Source of the DNA: Hyphomicrobium_A sp035517115
Lineage (GTDB): Bacteria > Pseudomonadota > Alphaproteobacteria > Rhizobiales > Hyphomicrobiaceae
Assembly: GCA_035517115.1 (NCBI GenBank)
Contig: DATIZL010000084.1
Location: 1 to 64,000, forward strand
Direction: 5' to 3'
DNA length: 64,000 bases
Shown here piece by piece: positions 26,464 through 35,768 of this stretch. The first letter of the stretch is position 1, and each line of letters starts with the position of its first letter. Position numbers and translations under genes: made by a program. Below the pieces are notes generated by a model. It did not search any database and had not been told where the DNA came from. It saw only the letters and a list, made by a program, of their open reading frames with translations.

Positions 26464-29100
26464 TCAGAAGCGGCGCAGGAGCCGCTCGAAATAATCGAGC
26501 TCCATCGCCGGCCGCGTCGGCTGCGCCACGCGCCGGCGCAGCTCCTCCAGGATCTCGCGTGCGCGCTGCATATCGATCTCGTCCGGCACCTTCACCGAGT
26601 TGCCGGGATCAGGGCCCTGGAAGCGCTGCGGCCGGCCCAGGGGATCGCGCGGCGTGTCGCCGTTCTGGCCGAAGCGCGACTGGCCGTTCTTCTGCGCCTC
26701 CTCGGCCATCTTCTGCGCACCCTGGCGCATCTGATCGAGCGCCTGCGACTGGTCGCCCAACGCCGAGCTCGTGTCGCCCTGATTGAGCCCCTGCTCGGCG
26801 TTCTTCATCGACTCCTCGGCGTTCCCGAGCTCCTTGGAGTTGGCGCCCATCTCGTCGAGGCTCTTGCGCAGCTTCTCGAGCTCCTCGCGCAGCGCGCGCT
26901 GCTGCTCGCCCAAGCTCTTGCCCTGCTGCTGAGGGCTCTTGCCGCGTGGACCGTTCTGGCCAGGCTGGCCCTGCTGCTCGTCGCTGCCTTGGCCATTCTG
27001 CCCCGGCTGGCCCTGACGGCTGCCCTGCCGCTCGTGCCCGCCCTCAGTCGAGCCGCCGAGCTGCCGCTGCGCCTGGCGCCGGTGCTCGCTGTAGGTCTCG
27101 TCCATCAGACGCTGTTGCTGGCCGATCATGTTGCCGAGGTCGTCGAGCTTCTTCATCAGCATCTGGCCGCGCTCGCCGTCCTTCTTCGACATCTGGCCGG
27201 ACTGCAGACGCTCGAGCAGGTCGCGGAGCTGGCTCAGCATCTGCTGCGCCTGATCGCGCGAGCCGTTGCGCGCGGTGTCCTCGAGCTCCTTCATCATGCG
27301 CTCGAGATCCTGCTGGGAAAGCTGCTGGTTCTGCTGATCGAGCCCTTCGGGCGGGTTCATCTGGTCCTTGGCGGCGTTCTTCGTGAGCTGCTCGACGTAT
27401 TTGCTCAACGCGTCGCGAAGCTGCTGCATCAAAGCCTGGATCTCGTTGTCGGGCGCGCCCTTCTCGAGCGCCTCCGCGAGCTTGTCCTGGGCGTCGCGCA
27501 GCGCCTTCTCGGCGTCCGAGAGATCGCCGTCCTCGATGCGCAGCGCGATATCCCACAGGCCATCGGTGGCGCTCTTCAGACCTGTGCGCGAGTCGTCGTG
27601 TTCCAGCCCGTGGATGAGCGTGCGCAGGCTGAGAAAAATCGAGGCGTTGTCGATGAAGCCCTCGGGCTCGTAGGTGAGGGCGTCGAGCGCGCGCAAGACC
27701 TGCGGACGATAACGCGAGTCCTCGAGCAGCTTCGCACGCTGCTCCACGAGGGCGCGCGCGAGTGGCTTCTCAAAGCGGCGCTGCGGAAGCACGATGCGGA
27801 TCGGCTTGCTGCGGCCGATGTTGCCGGCGACGTCGCGCGCTTCGAGCGTCAGGATCACCTCGCGCCCGGCGTAGGGGTGCGGAGCGACGTCGAGGTAGGT
27901 CTGCGCCGCGTGCGTGTTGCCGCGCGGTAAGCGCAGGGTGAGCGTCGGCGGCTTCTCGAGCGGCAGGCGCGGCCCCTTGAGCGGCTCGGGGCGCGCCCAA
28001 TCCTTGGAAGGATCGGTGGCCTTCTTGTCCGGCTCGGCACGCTTGACCTTGGCCTCCGCGGAGACGACGCCATAGTCGTCCTCGACCGTGTAGTCGAGTT
28101 TCAACGCACCGCGCAGCGTGCGCTCGGGGTCCTTGGTCAGCGCAATCTTCGGCGCCTTGTCGGGAATGACGTAGAAAGGCCAGCGCGCAAGCTCGGTGCC
28201 GGATGCCAGCACGCGCACCTCGGCCGACTTCCTCAGCTCGTAGCGCAGCTCGGAAATCTCCGCGCCCGAGCCCGGCGTCTTGCCGGCCTCGGGTGCTTTC
28301 GCCGCGACGGCCTGCTTCTCGGGTGAGCCTTCATTCATGACCTCGAGGCTCAGCTCGCCGAGGCCGCGGCCCGTTGCACGTACGATGAGCACGCTGCGTT
28401 CCGGGACCTCGATCAGCTTTGCGGGTGTCGAGGACGAGAGCGTGCCGCCGCGCGCACCGTCGGCGAGCATCACCGGCGGGCGCGTGGTGTAGGACGGCGG
28501 CGTCACCCAGGCGTCAAGGCGTGCAGACGACAGCGCTGCGAGCGAATGGAAGCGGAAGGCGGAGCCCAAGCGGTCGGCGGCGCCGTCGCCGACGAGGGAG
28601 GCAACGGCGACGACGCCGAGCATCAGAAGTGCGCGCAGCGCGACCGGGTCGGCGCGATCGGCGCGCGGGTGTGGCGGGCCGACGCGCAGCCGCGCGAGCG
28701 CGGCGGCAAGCCGCGCGCGGTGCGCCTGCCAGATGGCGTTGGTGCGCGGGTCGTCCGCGTTGGCGGTGATGGTGTCCTCGTAGGAGGACGCGGGCCGATG
28801 CGGGATGCCGGAGGCGCTCTCGAGGCGGCGCACGGCCTCCTCGCGAGCCGGGTAATCCACGCGCGCGGCATAGACGATGGCAGCGAGTGCGGCGCCGGCG
28901 AAGGCTGCAAGCAACGCGATATGGGCCGGCTGCGGCAGGTACGTCCAAATGTTCAGGAGCGAGACGAGCAGGAACAGCCCGGCAATGCCGAGGATCAGCC
29001 ACAGCCGCGGCCACAGGCGCTCGAAGTAGAGCGTCATGCGACTGACCCGCACCTTGCGGGCAAAGGCGGCGTCGATCGGAGTGGCCTGGGGCTCTGCCAT
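26464..29100 (-). CDS. TIGR02302/DUF4175 family membrane protein
   Basis: An 878-residue envelope protein of a family almost confined to Hyphomicrobiales. Two membrane helices lie in the first 80 residues (LWLILGIAGLFLLVSLLNIW, IALLAAFAGAALAAIVYAAR), followed by a large periplasmic region with beta-rich domains (VEDDYGVVSAEAKVKRAEPD is a typical fragment) and a third hydrophobic segment near 150-170 (ALLMLGVVAVASLVG). The C-terminal 350 residues are glutamine- and glycine-rich with long coiled-coil heptads (QQLSQQDLERMMKELEDTA, GQMSKKDGERGQMLMKKLDD). The molecular function is not established. It is transcribed away from the lipoprotein upstream region and converges with the barrel gene. Confidence 0.88.
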   Translation of the reverse strand: MAEPQATPIDAAFARKVRVSRMTLYFERLWPRLWLILGIAGLFLLVSLLNIWTYLPQPAHIALLAAFAGAALAAIVYAARVDYPAREEAVRRLESASGIPHRPASSYEDTITANADDPRTNAIWQAHRARLAAALARLRVGPPHPRADRADPVALRALLMLGVVAVASLVGDGAADRLGSAFRFHSLAALSSARLDAWVTPPSYTTRPPVMLADGARGGTLSSSTPAKLIEVPERSVLIVRATGRGLGELSLEVMNEGSPEKQAVAAKAPEAGKTPGSGAEISELRYELRKSAEVRVLASGTELARWPFYVIPDKAPKIALTKDPERTLRGALKLDYTVEDDYGVVSAEAKVKRAEPDKKATDPSKDWARPEPLKGPRLPLEKPPTLTLRLPRGNTHAAQTYLDVAPHPYAGREVILTLEARDVAGNIGRSKPIRIVLPQRRFEKPLARALVEQRAKLLEDSRYRPQVLRALDALTYEPEGFIDNASIFLSLRTLIHGLEHDDSRTGLKSATDGLWDIALRIEDGDLSDAEKALRDAQDKLAEALEKGAPDNEIQALMQQLRDALSKYVEQLTKNAAKDQMNPPEGLDQQNQQLSQQDLERMMKELEDTARNGSRDQAQQMLSQLRDLLERLQSGQMSKKDGERGQMLMKKLDDLGNMIGQQQRLMDETYSEHRRQAQRQLGGSTEGGHERQGSRQGQPGQNGQGSDEQQGQPGQNGPRGKSPQQQGKSLGEQQRALREELEKLRKSLDEMGANSKELGNAEESMKNAEQGLNQGDTSSALGDQSQALDQMRQGAQKMAEEAQKNGQSRFGQNGDTPRDPLGRPQRFQGPDPGNSVKVPDEIDMQRAREILEELRRRVAQPTRPAMELDYFERLLRRF

Positions 29101-29233
29101 CGGCTCACGATAACGGGAACACGTGGGGCGGCAAAGGCGACGGGCTGCCGCCGACCATTAAACTTTCGTCATTTGTTCCAGTTCCGGGAAAGGCGGGTTC
29201 AGGGTGCTAAGGTTCTACCTTGGCTGAGGCGGA

Positions 29234-29644
29234 CTACTTTTTGGAAGCTGCGGGAACCTGCTGAACGTTGGAGCACCATCCCTGATCGACCTTCCAGCAC
29301 TGCTGACCGAAGGGAAGCGGATTCCCGGAGACGTCGGTCGAGGTAACGCTGCTCACGTACTTGTCCTTGAAGATCACGTTCAAGGAGCAGCTTTGCGCAG
29401 AGCCATTCGGAGAGGCCCCGACATCATAGGTCCAGACCGAAGTGGCCCCATCATCGCGTGTTCGACTGGGCGACCCCAGGCATTCTGCGACTTGCGATTG
29501 CGGGTGGCCTATGAGGTGCTGCTCGGAGTCATCGAGTGCGATGGGTTGCGACGCGCAACCAGCCAGCAGGAGCACTTGCATGACGAGACACTGCGTCACC
29601 GGCTTGGGCCGCCAGCCGCCCTGCCGATCGACGCCTAATTCCAT
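29234..29644 (-). CDS. Small lipoprotein with SmpA/BamE-like repeat
   Basis: A short exported protein. The hydrophobic signal (VTQCLVMQVLLLAGC) ends in the lipobox LAGC. The mature part contains HLIGHPQSQVAECLGSP and SVWTYDVG, the lGxPxxxV...W.Y pattern of SmpA/BamE-like small lipoproteins. Several later cysteines (C in SCSLN, QQCWK, WCSNV) may form disulfides. The start is uncertain (ATG at 29644, or 29656). Such proteins commonly assist outer-membrane assembly or inhibit enzymes; the role here is unknown. Confidence 0.65.
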   Translation of the reverse strand: MELGVDRQGGWRPKPVTQCLVMQVLLLAGCASQPIALDDSEQHLIGHPQSQVAECLGSPSRTRDDGATSVWTYDVGASPNGSAQSCSLNVIFKDKYVSSVTSTDVSGNPLPFGQQCWKVDQGWCSNVQQVPAASKK

Positions 29645-29747
29645 GCCGTAGGGCATACGCTTATCTCGAACTGAACGCCCGAAAACGGCGTCGGCGCCCG
29701 ATTTCCGTCGGTGATCTATCGGGTTAGCCGAAAAGACGAAGCCTTGC

Positions 29748-31022
29748 CTAGGACTGTGCCAGCCAATCCGGCATGCGGTCGAGGCCGATGAGGTCGTCGT
29801 AGGTACCGCGTGGACGTATTATGAAATACCTCTCCTCGTTGACCAGCACCTCCGGCACCAAAAGCCGCGTATTGTAGGTCGAGGACATCACCGCGCCATA
29901 GGCGCCCGCCGTCATCACGGCGAGAAGGTCACCCGCCTCCAGGGGGGGCAGCGGACGGTCGAGCGCGAGATAATCCCCCGTCTCACATACGGGCCCCACC
30001 ACGTCCTGCGCCAAGGGCGGCATCGCGGCCTTCACCTCGGCTACGGGCCAGATCTCGTGCTGGGCTTCGTACAGCGTCGGCCGGATAAGATCGTTCATGG
30101 CGGCATCGACGACAGTGAACGTCTTATCGACGCCCTCCTTGGAGTAAAGCACGCGAGTGACGAGGATGCCGGCGTTGCCGACGATGACGCGCCCAGGCTC
30201 CAGAATGAGCTTCAGTCCGAGGTCGCCGAGAAACTCCTCGGCGACGGCCGCATAGGCGGACGGCGGCGGCGCCACGTCGCCGTCCGAAACGTAGGGCACG
30301 CCGAGGCCGCCGCCGATGTCGAGGTGGCGCAGCGCGTGGCCGTCGCGGATCAGCGCCTGCGCCAGCTCGCGCAACAGCCGGAAGGCGTTGCGGAAGGGCT
30401 CGAGCTCGGTGATCTGGCTGCCGATGTGCATATGGATGCCAGCGACCTCGATGCCCGGCAGCGTGCGCGCTTCCGCGTAAAGGCGCGGCGCTTGCGCGAA
30501 GGGAATGCCGAACTTGTTCTCGGCCTTGCCGGTGGAGATCTTGGCGTGCGTCTTGGCATCGACGTCGGGGTTGACGCGCAGCGCGATGCGCGCGGTGCGG
30601 CCCGTCCGCACGGCCTCCTCGCTCAGGACCTTCAGCTCCGGCTCGCTCTCGACGTTGAAGCCGAGGATGTCGTGCGCGAGCGCGAAGGCGATCTCGGCCC
30701 GCGACTTGCCGACGCCGGCGAAGATGATCCTCGATGGGGGCACGCCGGCGGCGAGAGCGCGCCGCAGCTCGCCTTCTGAGACCACATCCATGCCCGCGCC
30801 GAGCCGGCCAAGCGTGCGCAGCACCGCCTGGTTGGAGTTGGCTTTGACCGCATAGCAGATGAGGGCCTTCTGGCCCGCGAAGGCCTCGGCCAGCACGCGG
30901 TAATGGCGTTCGAGCGTCGCCGTCGAATAGCAGTAGAACGGCGTGCCGACCTCGGCGGCGATGCGCGCGATGGGCACATCCTCGGCGTGGAGGACCCCGC
31001 CTCTGTAGTGGAAGTGGTGCAT
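29748..31022 (-). CDS. lysA: Diaminopimelate decarboxylase
   Basis: It converts meso-diaminopimelate to lysine, the last step of lysine synthesis, using pyridoxal phosphate. The PLP lysine is in ICYAVKANSN near residue 58; HIGSQI and the glycine-rich DIGGGLGVPY bind the phosphate; and CETGDYLALDR carries the catalytic cysteine contributed across the dimer. Length 424 is normal. It follows lptM and argH on the same strand, a common alphaproteobacterial operon order (argH-lptM-lysA). Confidence 0.97.
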   Translation of the reverse strand: MHHFHYRGGVLHAEDVPIARIAAEVGTPFYCYSTATLERHYRVLAEAFAGQKALICYAVKANSNQAVLRTLGRLGAGMDVVSEGELRRALAAGVPPSRIIFAGVGKSRAEIAFALAHDILGFNVESEPELKVLSEEAVRTGRTARIALRVNPDVDAKTHAKISTGKAENKFGIPFAQAPRLYAEARTLPGIEVAGIHMHIGSQITELEPFRNAFRLLRELAQALIRDGHALRHLDIGGGLGVPYVSDGDVAPPPSAYAAVAEEFLGDLGLKLILEPGRVIVGNAGILVTRVLYSKEGVDKTFTVVDAAMNDLIRPTLYEAQHEIWPVAEVKAAMPPLAQDVVGPVCETGDYLALDRPLPPLEAGDLLAVMTAGAYGAVMSSTYNTRLLVPEVLVNEERYFIIRPRGTYDDLIGLDRMPDWLAQS

Positions 31023-31049
31023 TGGAAGGCTTCTAGCGCGAGTCCCGCA

Positions 31050-31265
31050 CTACCGCAGCAGCGGATCGAGAATGAAGCCCTCGTGCGGCTTGGGCGGCGC
31101 AGCCGAGTCGGGCTGCGTGCCGGCGGACTCTGCCGACTTCGCCGTGCCGCTGGCCTTGGCGTCGGGCGGCGGATCGAGCGAGCCGCGCACGCCGCAGGCG
31201 GCCAGCCCAAGCGACAGGGCCGCCACGGCAATGCCAACGCCGATCCCCTTTGCGGTGAACCTCAC
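31050..31265 (-). CDS. lptM: LPS translocon maturation chaperone LptM-like lipoprotein
   Basis: A 71-residue lipoprotein between argH and lysA. I use a GTG start at 31265, preceded by GCGAGGA; it yields a clean lipoprotein signal (VRFTAKGIGVGIAVAALSLGLAAC). The mature N-terminus CGVRGSLDPPP matches the CGxKGPLxxP signature of the YifL/LptM family, which in E. coli assists disulfide formation in LptD. The rest is alanine/serine/proline-rich. It is followed by lysA after 27 bases; argH lies upstream. Confidence 0.85.
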   Translation of the reverse strand: MRFTAKGIGVGIAVAALSLGLAACGVRGSLDPPPDAKASGTAKSAESAGTQPDSAAPPKPHEGFILDPLLR

Positions 31266-31347
31266 CAGCACATCCTCGCTATTCCACAACGCGAAGCCGG
31301 AAGGGCAGCTGCGCCCCAGGGGTGCAGGTGCCACCGACAGGCCCATT

Positions 31348-32757
31348 TTACCGCTTGCGCGGCCCCTTTTCCAACCGCTTCCGCCAGCTTTGCGCCATTT
31401 TGCGCACGTTCTGTGGCGCGGTTCCCCCATAGCTTTTCCGGCTGGAAACCGACTTTTCCGGGCTCAGAACGGTGAAAACGTCGTCCGTTATGCGCGGCTC
31501 GACCGCCTGCATGACGGCCAGGGGGACCTTCTCGAGCGGCAGATTTTCGGCTTCCGCCGCTGCCACGATGCGGCCGGTGACGTGGTGGGCCTCCCGGAAC
31601 GGCAGCTTGAGGGTCCTCACCAGCCAGTCGGCGAGGTCGGTCGCGGTCGCATAGCCGCTTCCTGCCGCCGCCCGCATGGCCCCTGCGTCGGGCTCCATGT
31701 CCTCGACCATGCCCGTGGTCGCGGCAACCGCCAGCGCGAGGCTGTCCAAGGCATCGAAGGAGAGCTCCTTATCCTCCTGCATGTCCTTGGCGTAGGCGAG
31801 CGGCAGGCCCTTGATGACCATCAACAGGCTCTGGAACGCCGCGGCGATGCGCCCGACCTTAGCGCGCGTCAGCTCGGCGGCATCCGGGTTGCGCTTCTGC
31901 GGCATGATCGAGGAGCCGGTGGTGAACTTGTCGGAAAGCTTGATGAAGCCGAACTGCGGCGTGGTCCACAGCACGACCTCCTCGGCGAAGCGCGACAGGT
32001 GCACCGCCGTGATCGCCGCAGCGCTCAAGGTCTCGAGCACGAAGTCGCGGTCGGAGACGGCGTCGAGCGAGTTGGCGGCGGGCCTGTCGAAGCCGAGCGC
32101 CTCCGCCGTCTTGTGCCGGTCGATGGGGAACGAGGTGCCGGCGAGCGCGGCAGCACCGAGCGGGCACTCATTGAGCCGGCAGCGGGCGTCCGCGAAACGG
32201 CCGCGGTCGCGCCCGAGCATCTCCACGTAGGCGAGCAGATGATGGCCGAAGGTCACGGGCTGCGCCGGCTGCAGGTGGGTGAAGCCCGGCATCACGGTCC
32301 CTGCATGCGCCTCGGCCTTGCTCAAGAGCGCCAACTGCAGCCGCGCGAGCGCTTCGTCCAGCGCATCGATGCGATCGCGCACGTAGAGCCGGAAGTCGGT
32401 CGCCACCTGGTCGTTGCGCGAGCGCGCGGTGTGCAACCGCCCGGCCGCCGCCCCGATCAGCTCCTTCAAGCGGCTCTCGACGTTCATATGCACGTCCTCG
32501 AGCGCGCGCTTGAACTCCATTCCGCCGGATTCGATCTCGGAGAGCACCGCGTCGAGGCCCTTCACGATCTCGCGCGCATCCGCCTTGCTGATGATGCCCT
32601 GCTCGCCGAGCATCAGCGCGTGCGCCTTGGAGGCCAGGATGTCCTGCGGGGCCAGCCGCTTGTCGAAGCCGATGGAGGCGTTTATCTCCTCCATGATCTC
32701 GGCAGGCGAGGCCGCGAAACGGCCGCCCCACATGCGGTTTGCGGGCTTGTCGGTCAC
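31348..32757 (-). CDS. argH: Argininosuccinate lyase
   Basis: It splits argininosuccinate into arginine and fumarate, the final step of arginine synthesis. The signature GSSIMPQKRNPD is present near residue 275, with the catalytic serine, and SRNDQVATDFRLY and TLLQPAQP-like FTHLQPAQPVTFGHH mark the other conserved regions. Length 469 is normal. It heads the argH-lptM-lysA run and is divergent from the TlpA gene, whose ATG is 58 bases away. Confidence 0.97.
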   Translation of the reverse strand: MTDKPANRMWGGRFAASPAEIMEEINASIGFDKRLAPQDILASKAHALMLGEQGIISKADAREIVKGLDAVLSEIESGGMEFKRALEDVHMNVESRLKELIGAAAGRLHTARSRNDQVATDFRLYVRDRIDALDEALARLQLALLSKAEAHAGTVMPGFTHLQPAQPVTFGHHLLAYVEMLGRDRGRFADARCRLNECPLGAAALAGTSFPIDRHKTAEALGFDRPAANSLDAVSDRDFVLETLSAAAITAVHLSRFAEEVVLWTTPQFGFIKLSDKFTTGSSIMPQKRNPDAAELTRAKVGRIAAAFQSLLMVIKGLPLAYAKDMQEDKELSFDALDSLALAVAATTGMVEDMEPDAGAMRAAAGSGYATATDLADWLVRTLKLPFREAHHVTGRIVAAAEAENLPLEKVPLAVMQAVEPRITDDVFTVLSPEKSVSSRKSYGGTAPQNVRKMAQSWRKRLEKGPRKR

Positions 32758-32814
32758 CGGAATCGGCTCCGTCTGCGATGAAACTTGGCGAAAGAGACGT
32801 CGTAAATAGACATC

Positions 32815-33459
32815 ATGAGCGACAGCACACCAAAACCCGCAAACCCACTCACCAAGCAGCTTTGGATCGCGGCGCTGTCGGCGCTTGCGGCGTTCGCGGC
32901 GGTATACGTCATCGCAGGGCGGCCTGACAACGAAGGAGGCGCGGATTTAAGCCCGCCCAAGAGCGAGTCGGGCGCCCCCGCCTCCGGGGGCAACAAGCTC
33001 TCGACCGGGGCCATGACGACTTTCGTATTCAAGGAGCCGCCGGCGCCGCTGCCCGAGGTCCAATTCGTTAACGCAGACGGAAAGCCGGTGAGCTTGAAGG
33101 ATTGGCGCGGCAAGGTCGTGCTCCTCAACCTGTGGGCAACCTGGTGCGCCCCGTGCCGCGGGGAGATGCCGGCGCTCGATCGCCTGCAGAGTGCGCTCGG
33201 CTCCGACAAGTTCGAGGTCGTGGCCCTCGCCATCGACAAATCCGGCCTCGCGGGCGCGCGCAAGTTTCTCGACGAGACCAAGGCGCAAATGCTCAAGCTC
33301 TACGCCGACCCGACCGCGCGCCTCGGCAACGAGTTCAAGGTCGTCGGCATGCCGACCTCGATCCTCATCGACAAAGAGGGCCGCGAGGTCGGCCGCCTCA
33401 TCGGGCCCGCGGAATGGGACACCCCCGAGGCCAAGCGCCTGATCCAGTCGCTGCTCTAA
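32815..33459 (+). CDS. tlpA: TlpA-family membrane-anchored thiol-disulfide reductase
   Basis: A periplasmic thioredoxin-fold protein tethered by one N-terminal helix (LWIAALSALAAFAAVYVIAG, about 16-34). The active site WCAPC lies at residues 110-114, followed by RGEMPALD; the cis-proline region is VVGMPTSILID. In Bradyrhizobium TlpA reduces the copper chaperone ScoI and CoxB during cytochrome oxidase assembly, and a SCO gene lies in this window at 63201. It is divergent from argH. Length of 214 residues is normal. Confidence 0.92.
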   Translation: MSDSTPKPANPLTKQLWIAALSALAAFAAVYVIAGRPDNEGGADLSPPKSESGAPASGGNKLSTGAMTTFVFKEPPAPLPEVQFVNADGKPVSLKDWRGKVVLLNLWATWCAPCRGEMPALDRLQSALGSDKFEVVALAIDKSGLAGARKFLDETKAQMLKLYADPTARLGNEFKVVGMPTSILIDKEGREVGRLIGPAEWDTPEAKRLIQSLL

Positions 33460-33466
33460 GCGGCCA

Positions 33467-33961
33467 CTAGAGAAGGTGCGCCGCGAGCGCAGCGATGGCC
33501 ACGGCCGCGACCGCAACGAACAAGATGGTCGAACGTCGGATAGTGTTCTCGGCGCGCTCGACGAGCGCCTGCACGGCGCTGAGCTCTGAAAGCTTCTTGT
33601 CAATCGCCTCGAACGACTTGTAGGTGAGCCCGACGAAGGTGCTCTTCTCGCCTTCGATCGCGTCGAGGCGGCCTTTCAAATCGTGCACGCCACGCTGCAG
33701 GATCGCGAGCTTGTTGTCGCGCGCGTTCTTGAGCGTGTCCTCGAAGCTCTGGAACCGGCGCGTGCGGTTCGCCTCCTCGGAGATCTCAGCCAGGCTCTGG
33801 CGCGTCTTCTCGAGGTCGCGCTCGAGCCGCGCGATCGAAGCCTGCACCCTGTCGAATTGAACCGCCGTCTCGGCGACGAAACCGTCGCGGCCGAGCCATG
33901 GACCTTGCGTGACCACGGCAACCCTATCGCCCTGAAGCACTACGCAACCCTTCCGACGCAA
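33467..33961 (-). CDS. Coiled-coil protein with C-terminal membrane anchor
   Basis: A 164-residue protein of unknown function. The middle consists of heptad repeats (VQASIARLERDLEKTRQSLA, LQRGVHDLKGRLDAIEG) predicted to be a long coiled coil. It ends in a hydrophobic helix (TILFVAVAAVAIAALAAHLL) without a following soluble part, so it is tail-anchored. It converges with tlpA after 7 bases. Possible roles are membrane-associated tether or effector; none can be shown. Confidence 0.75.
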   Translation of the reverse strand: MRRKGCVVLQGDRVAVVTQGPWLGRDGFVAETAVQFDRVQASIARLERDLEKTRQSLAEISEEANRTRRFQSFEDTLKNARDNKLAILQRGVHDLKGRLDAIEGEKSTFVGLTYKSFEAIDKKLSELSAVQALVERAENTIRRSTILFVAVAAVAIAALAAHLL

Positions 33962-34119
33962 CTAGACCAACGCCCGTCCGCCTTTCGCCGAGTATGGATA
34001 GCGGGGTTTAACGGCACGTATCCAAATGAGGCGGGGGCCAAAATTTGCTCGCCCGTTGACACCCTTGGGCGATGCGCGCGACAAGGCCGCGAGCCTCACC
34101 AATGCCCGAAGGGACCGAG

Positions 34120-34977
34120 ATGTCTTTGAAACCCGCTACCACCGAGTTGCAGAGCGCGATCGAGGCTATTTGGGAGGAGCGCCAAGGCATCAACCAGGGC
34201 ACGACCGGCGTCGTCCGCGACACGGTCGAGGCCGCCCTCGACCTCCTCGACAACGGCGAGGTCCGCGTTGCCGAACGCACAGGTTCCGGCGCTTGGGCCG
34301 TCAATCAGTGGCTCAAAAAGGCAGTCCTGCTGTCGTTCCGGCTCAACGACACGGTCGCCATCTCGGGCGCCCCCGGCGGGGCCACGTGGTGGGACAAGGT
34401 GCCGTCCAAGTTTGCCGGCATGACGCCCGACGATTTCCGCCGCGCCGGCTTCCGCGCGGTCCCCGGGGCCATCGTGCGCCGCTCGGCCTACATCGCGCCG
34501 AACGTCGTGCTCATGCCCTCGTTCGTCAATCTCGGCGCCTACGTCGATGAAGGCACCATGGTCGACACCTGGGCGACCGTCGGCTCCTGCGCGCAGATCG
34601 GCAAAAATTGCCATATCTCGGGCGGCGCCGGCATCGGGGGCGTCTTGGAGCCGCTGCAAGCCGGCCCGGTGGTCATCGAGGACAACTGCTTCATCGGAGC
34701 GCGCGCGGAGGTGGCCGAGGGCGTGCTCGTCGGCGAGGGCTCGGTGTTGTCGATGGGGGTTTACCTCGGCGCCTCCACCACCATCATCGACCGCGCGACG
34801 GGGGAGAAGCACTTCGGCAAAGTGCCCCCCTACTCGGTCGTCGTATCGGGAACGATGCCGGGCAAGCCGCTCCCCGATGGCTCGCCGGGGCCCAATCTCT
34901 ATTGCGCCATAATCGTCAAGCGCGTCGACGAGAAGACACGCTCAAAGACTAGTATCAACGAGCTCTTGCGCGACTGA
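34120..34977 (+). CDS. dapD: 2,3,4,5-tetrahydropyridine-2,6-dicarboxylate N-succinyltransferase
   Basis: It succinylates tetrahydrodipicolinate in the lysine/diaminopimelate pathway. AGGGA precedes the ATG at 34120; an upstream ATG at 34072 gives an unnatural N-terminus. The left-handed beta-helix hexapeptide repeats run from about residue 120 to 240 (DEGTMVDTWATVGS, CHISGGAGIGGVLEPLQAGP, CFIGARAEVAEGV). The family-specific AIEAIWEERQG begins the protein. Length 285 is close to the usual 274-285. It is followed by an unknown membrane protein and dapE in the same direction. Confidence 0.97.
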   Translation: MSLKPATTELQSAIEAIWEERQGINQGTTGVVRDTVEAALDLLDNGEVRVAERTGSGAWAVNQWLKKAVLLSFRLNDTVAISGAPGGATWWDKVPSKFAGMTPDDFRRAGFRAVPGAIVRRSAYIAPNVVLMPSFVNLGAYVDEGTMVDTWATVGSCAQIGKNCHISGGAGIGGVLEPLQAGPVVIEDNCFIGARAEVAEGVLVGEGSVLSMGVYLGASTTIIDRATGEKHFGKVPPYSVVVSGTMPGKPLPDGSPGPNLYCAIIVKRVDEKTRSKTSINELLRD

Positions 34978-34988
34978 CTCGGTGTTGA

Positions 34989-35768
34989 ATGAGCTCCCAT
35001 CGCAACAAATCCTATCGCAGCCTCAACATCGGCGACATCGTCTCGACGCTGCACCAGCTCTCGGCGCGCATCGGCGAGCGCTTCCCTAACAGCGGTCTCC
35101 ACCGCGTCTGCCTGGAGCTCGAGCGGATGGCGCGTGAGACCTCCGCCCGCGCCACGAGCATCTCGCGGCCCAAGCTGTGGCTGCGCGCGCTGCTCACCGT
35201 CCTCGCCGTCGGCGGGCTGATCGGCGCCTTCTTCATCGGCCGCTGGATGCTGGGTCTGCGCTCCTCCGACGAGCTCGCCGGCACCATGCAGGGCCTCGAG
35301 GCCGCTGTGAACCTCGTCATCATCATCGGCGCCGCCGGTGTCTTCCTCGTCACCCTCGAAACCCGCTGGAAGCGCCAGCTCGCCCTCTCGGCGCTGAATG
35401 AGTTCCGCTCTGTCGCGCACGTGATCGACATGCACCAGCTCACCAAAGACCCGAGCGCGCTCGGGGGCCCGCGCACCAGCTCCTCGCCCAACCGGGTCAT
35501 GACGCGCTACGAGCTCGTGCGCTACCTCAGCTACTGCTCGGAGATGCTGTCGCTGGCGAGCAAGGCGGCGGCCGTTTATGCCGACAACGCTCATGACACG
35601 GCCGTTATCGATGCCGTCGGCGATATCGAGCGGCTCACGACCAACTTGAGCCAGAAGATCTGGCAGAAGATCACGCTGGTCGAGACCGATATCGAGGACG
35701 AGCGCGGTGCGAAGGCGATCTCCGCGGGTGAGCTGTCGCAGCTTCCGCACGAGCCGGTGAAGTCATGA
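34989..35768 (+). CDS. Two-helix membrane protein of unknown function between dapD and dapE
   Basis: A 259-residue protein with two adjacent hydrophobic helices near residues 60-80 (LWLRALLTVLAVGGLIGAFF) and 100-120 (NLVIIIGAAGVFLVTLETRW). Both ends are soluble and helical; the C-terminal half (YELVRYLSYCSEMLSLASKA, ERLTTNLSQKIWQKITLVE) is amphipathic. It lies 11 bases after dapD and its stop overlaps the dapE start by four bases, so the three genes are translationally coupled. No known family recognised. Confidence 0.8.
   Translation: MSSHRNKSYRSLNIGDIVSTLHQLSARIGERFPNSGLHRVCLELERMARETSARATSISRPKLWLRALLTVLAVGGLIGAFFIGRWMLGLRSSDELAGTMQGLEAAVNLVIIIGAAGVFLVTLETRWKRQLALSALNEFRSVAHVIDMHQLTKDPSALGGPRTSSSPNRVMTRYELVRYLSYCSEMLSLASKAAAVYADNAHDTAVIDAVGDIERLTTNLSQKIWQKITLVETDIEDERGAKAISAGELSQLPHEPVKS

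Noticed and set aside
26407..27930. 507-codon plus-strand frame with leucine-rich residues
   Set aside because: Antisense to the TIGR02302 gene, whose Q/G-rich code makes a leucine/alanine-rich shadow that looks membrane-like.
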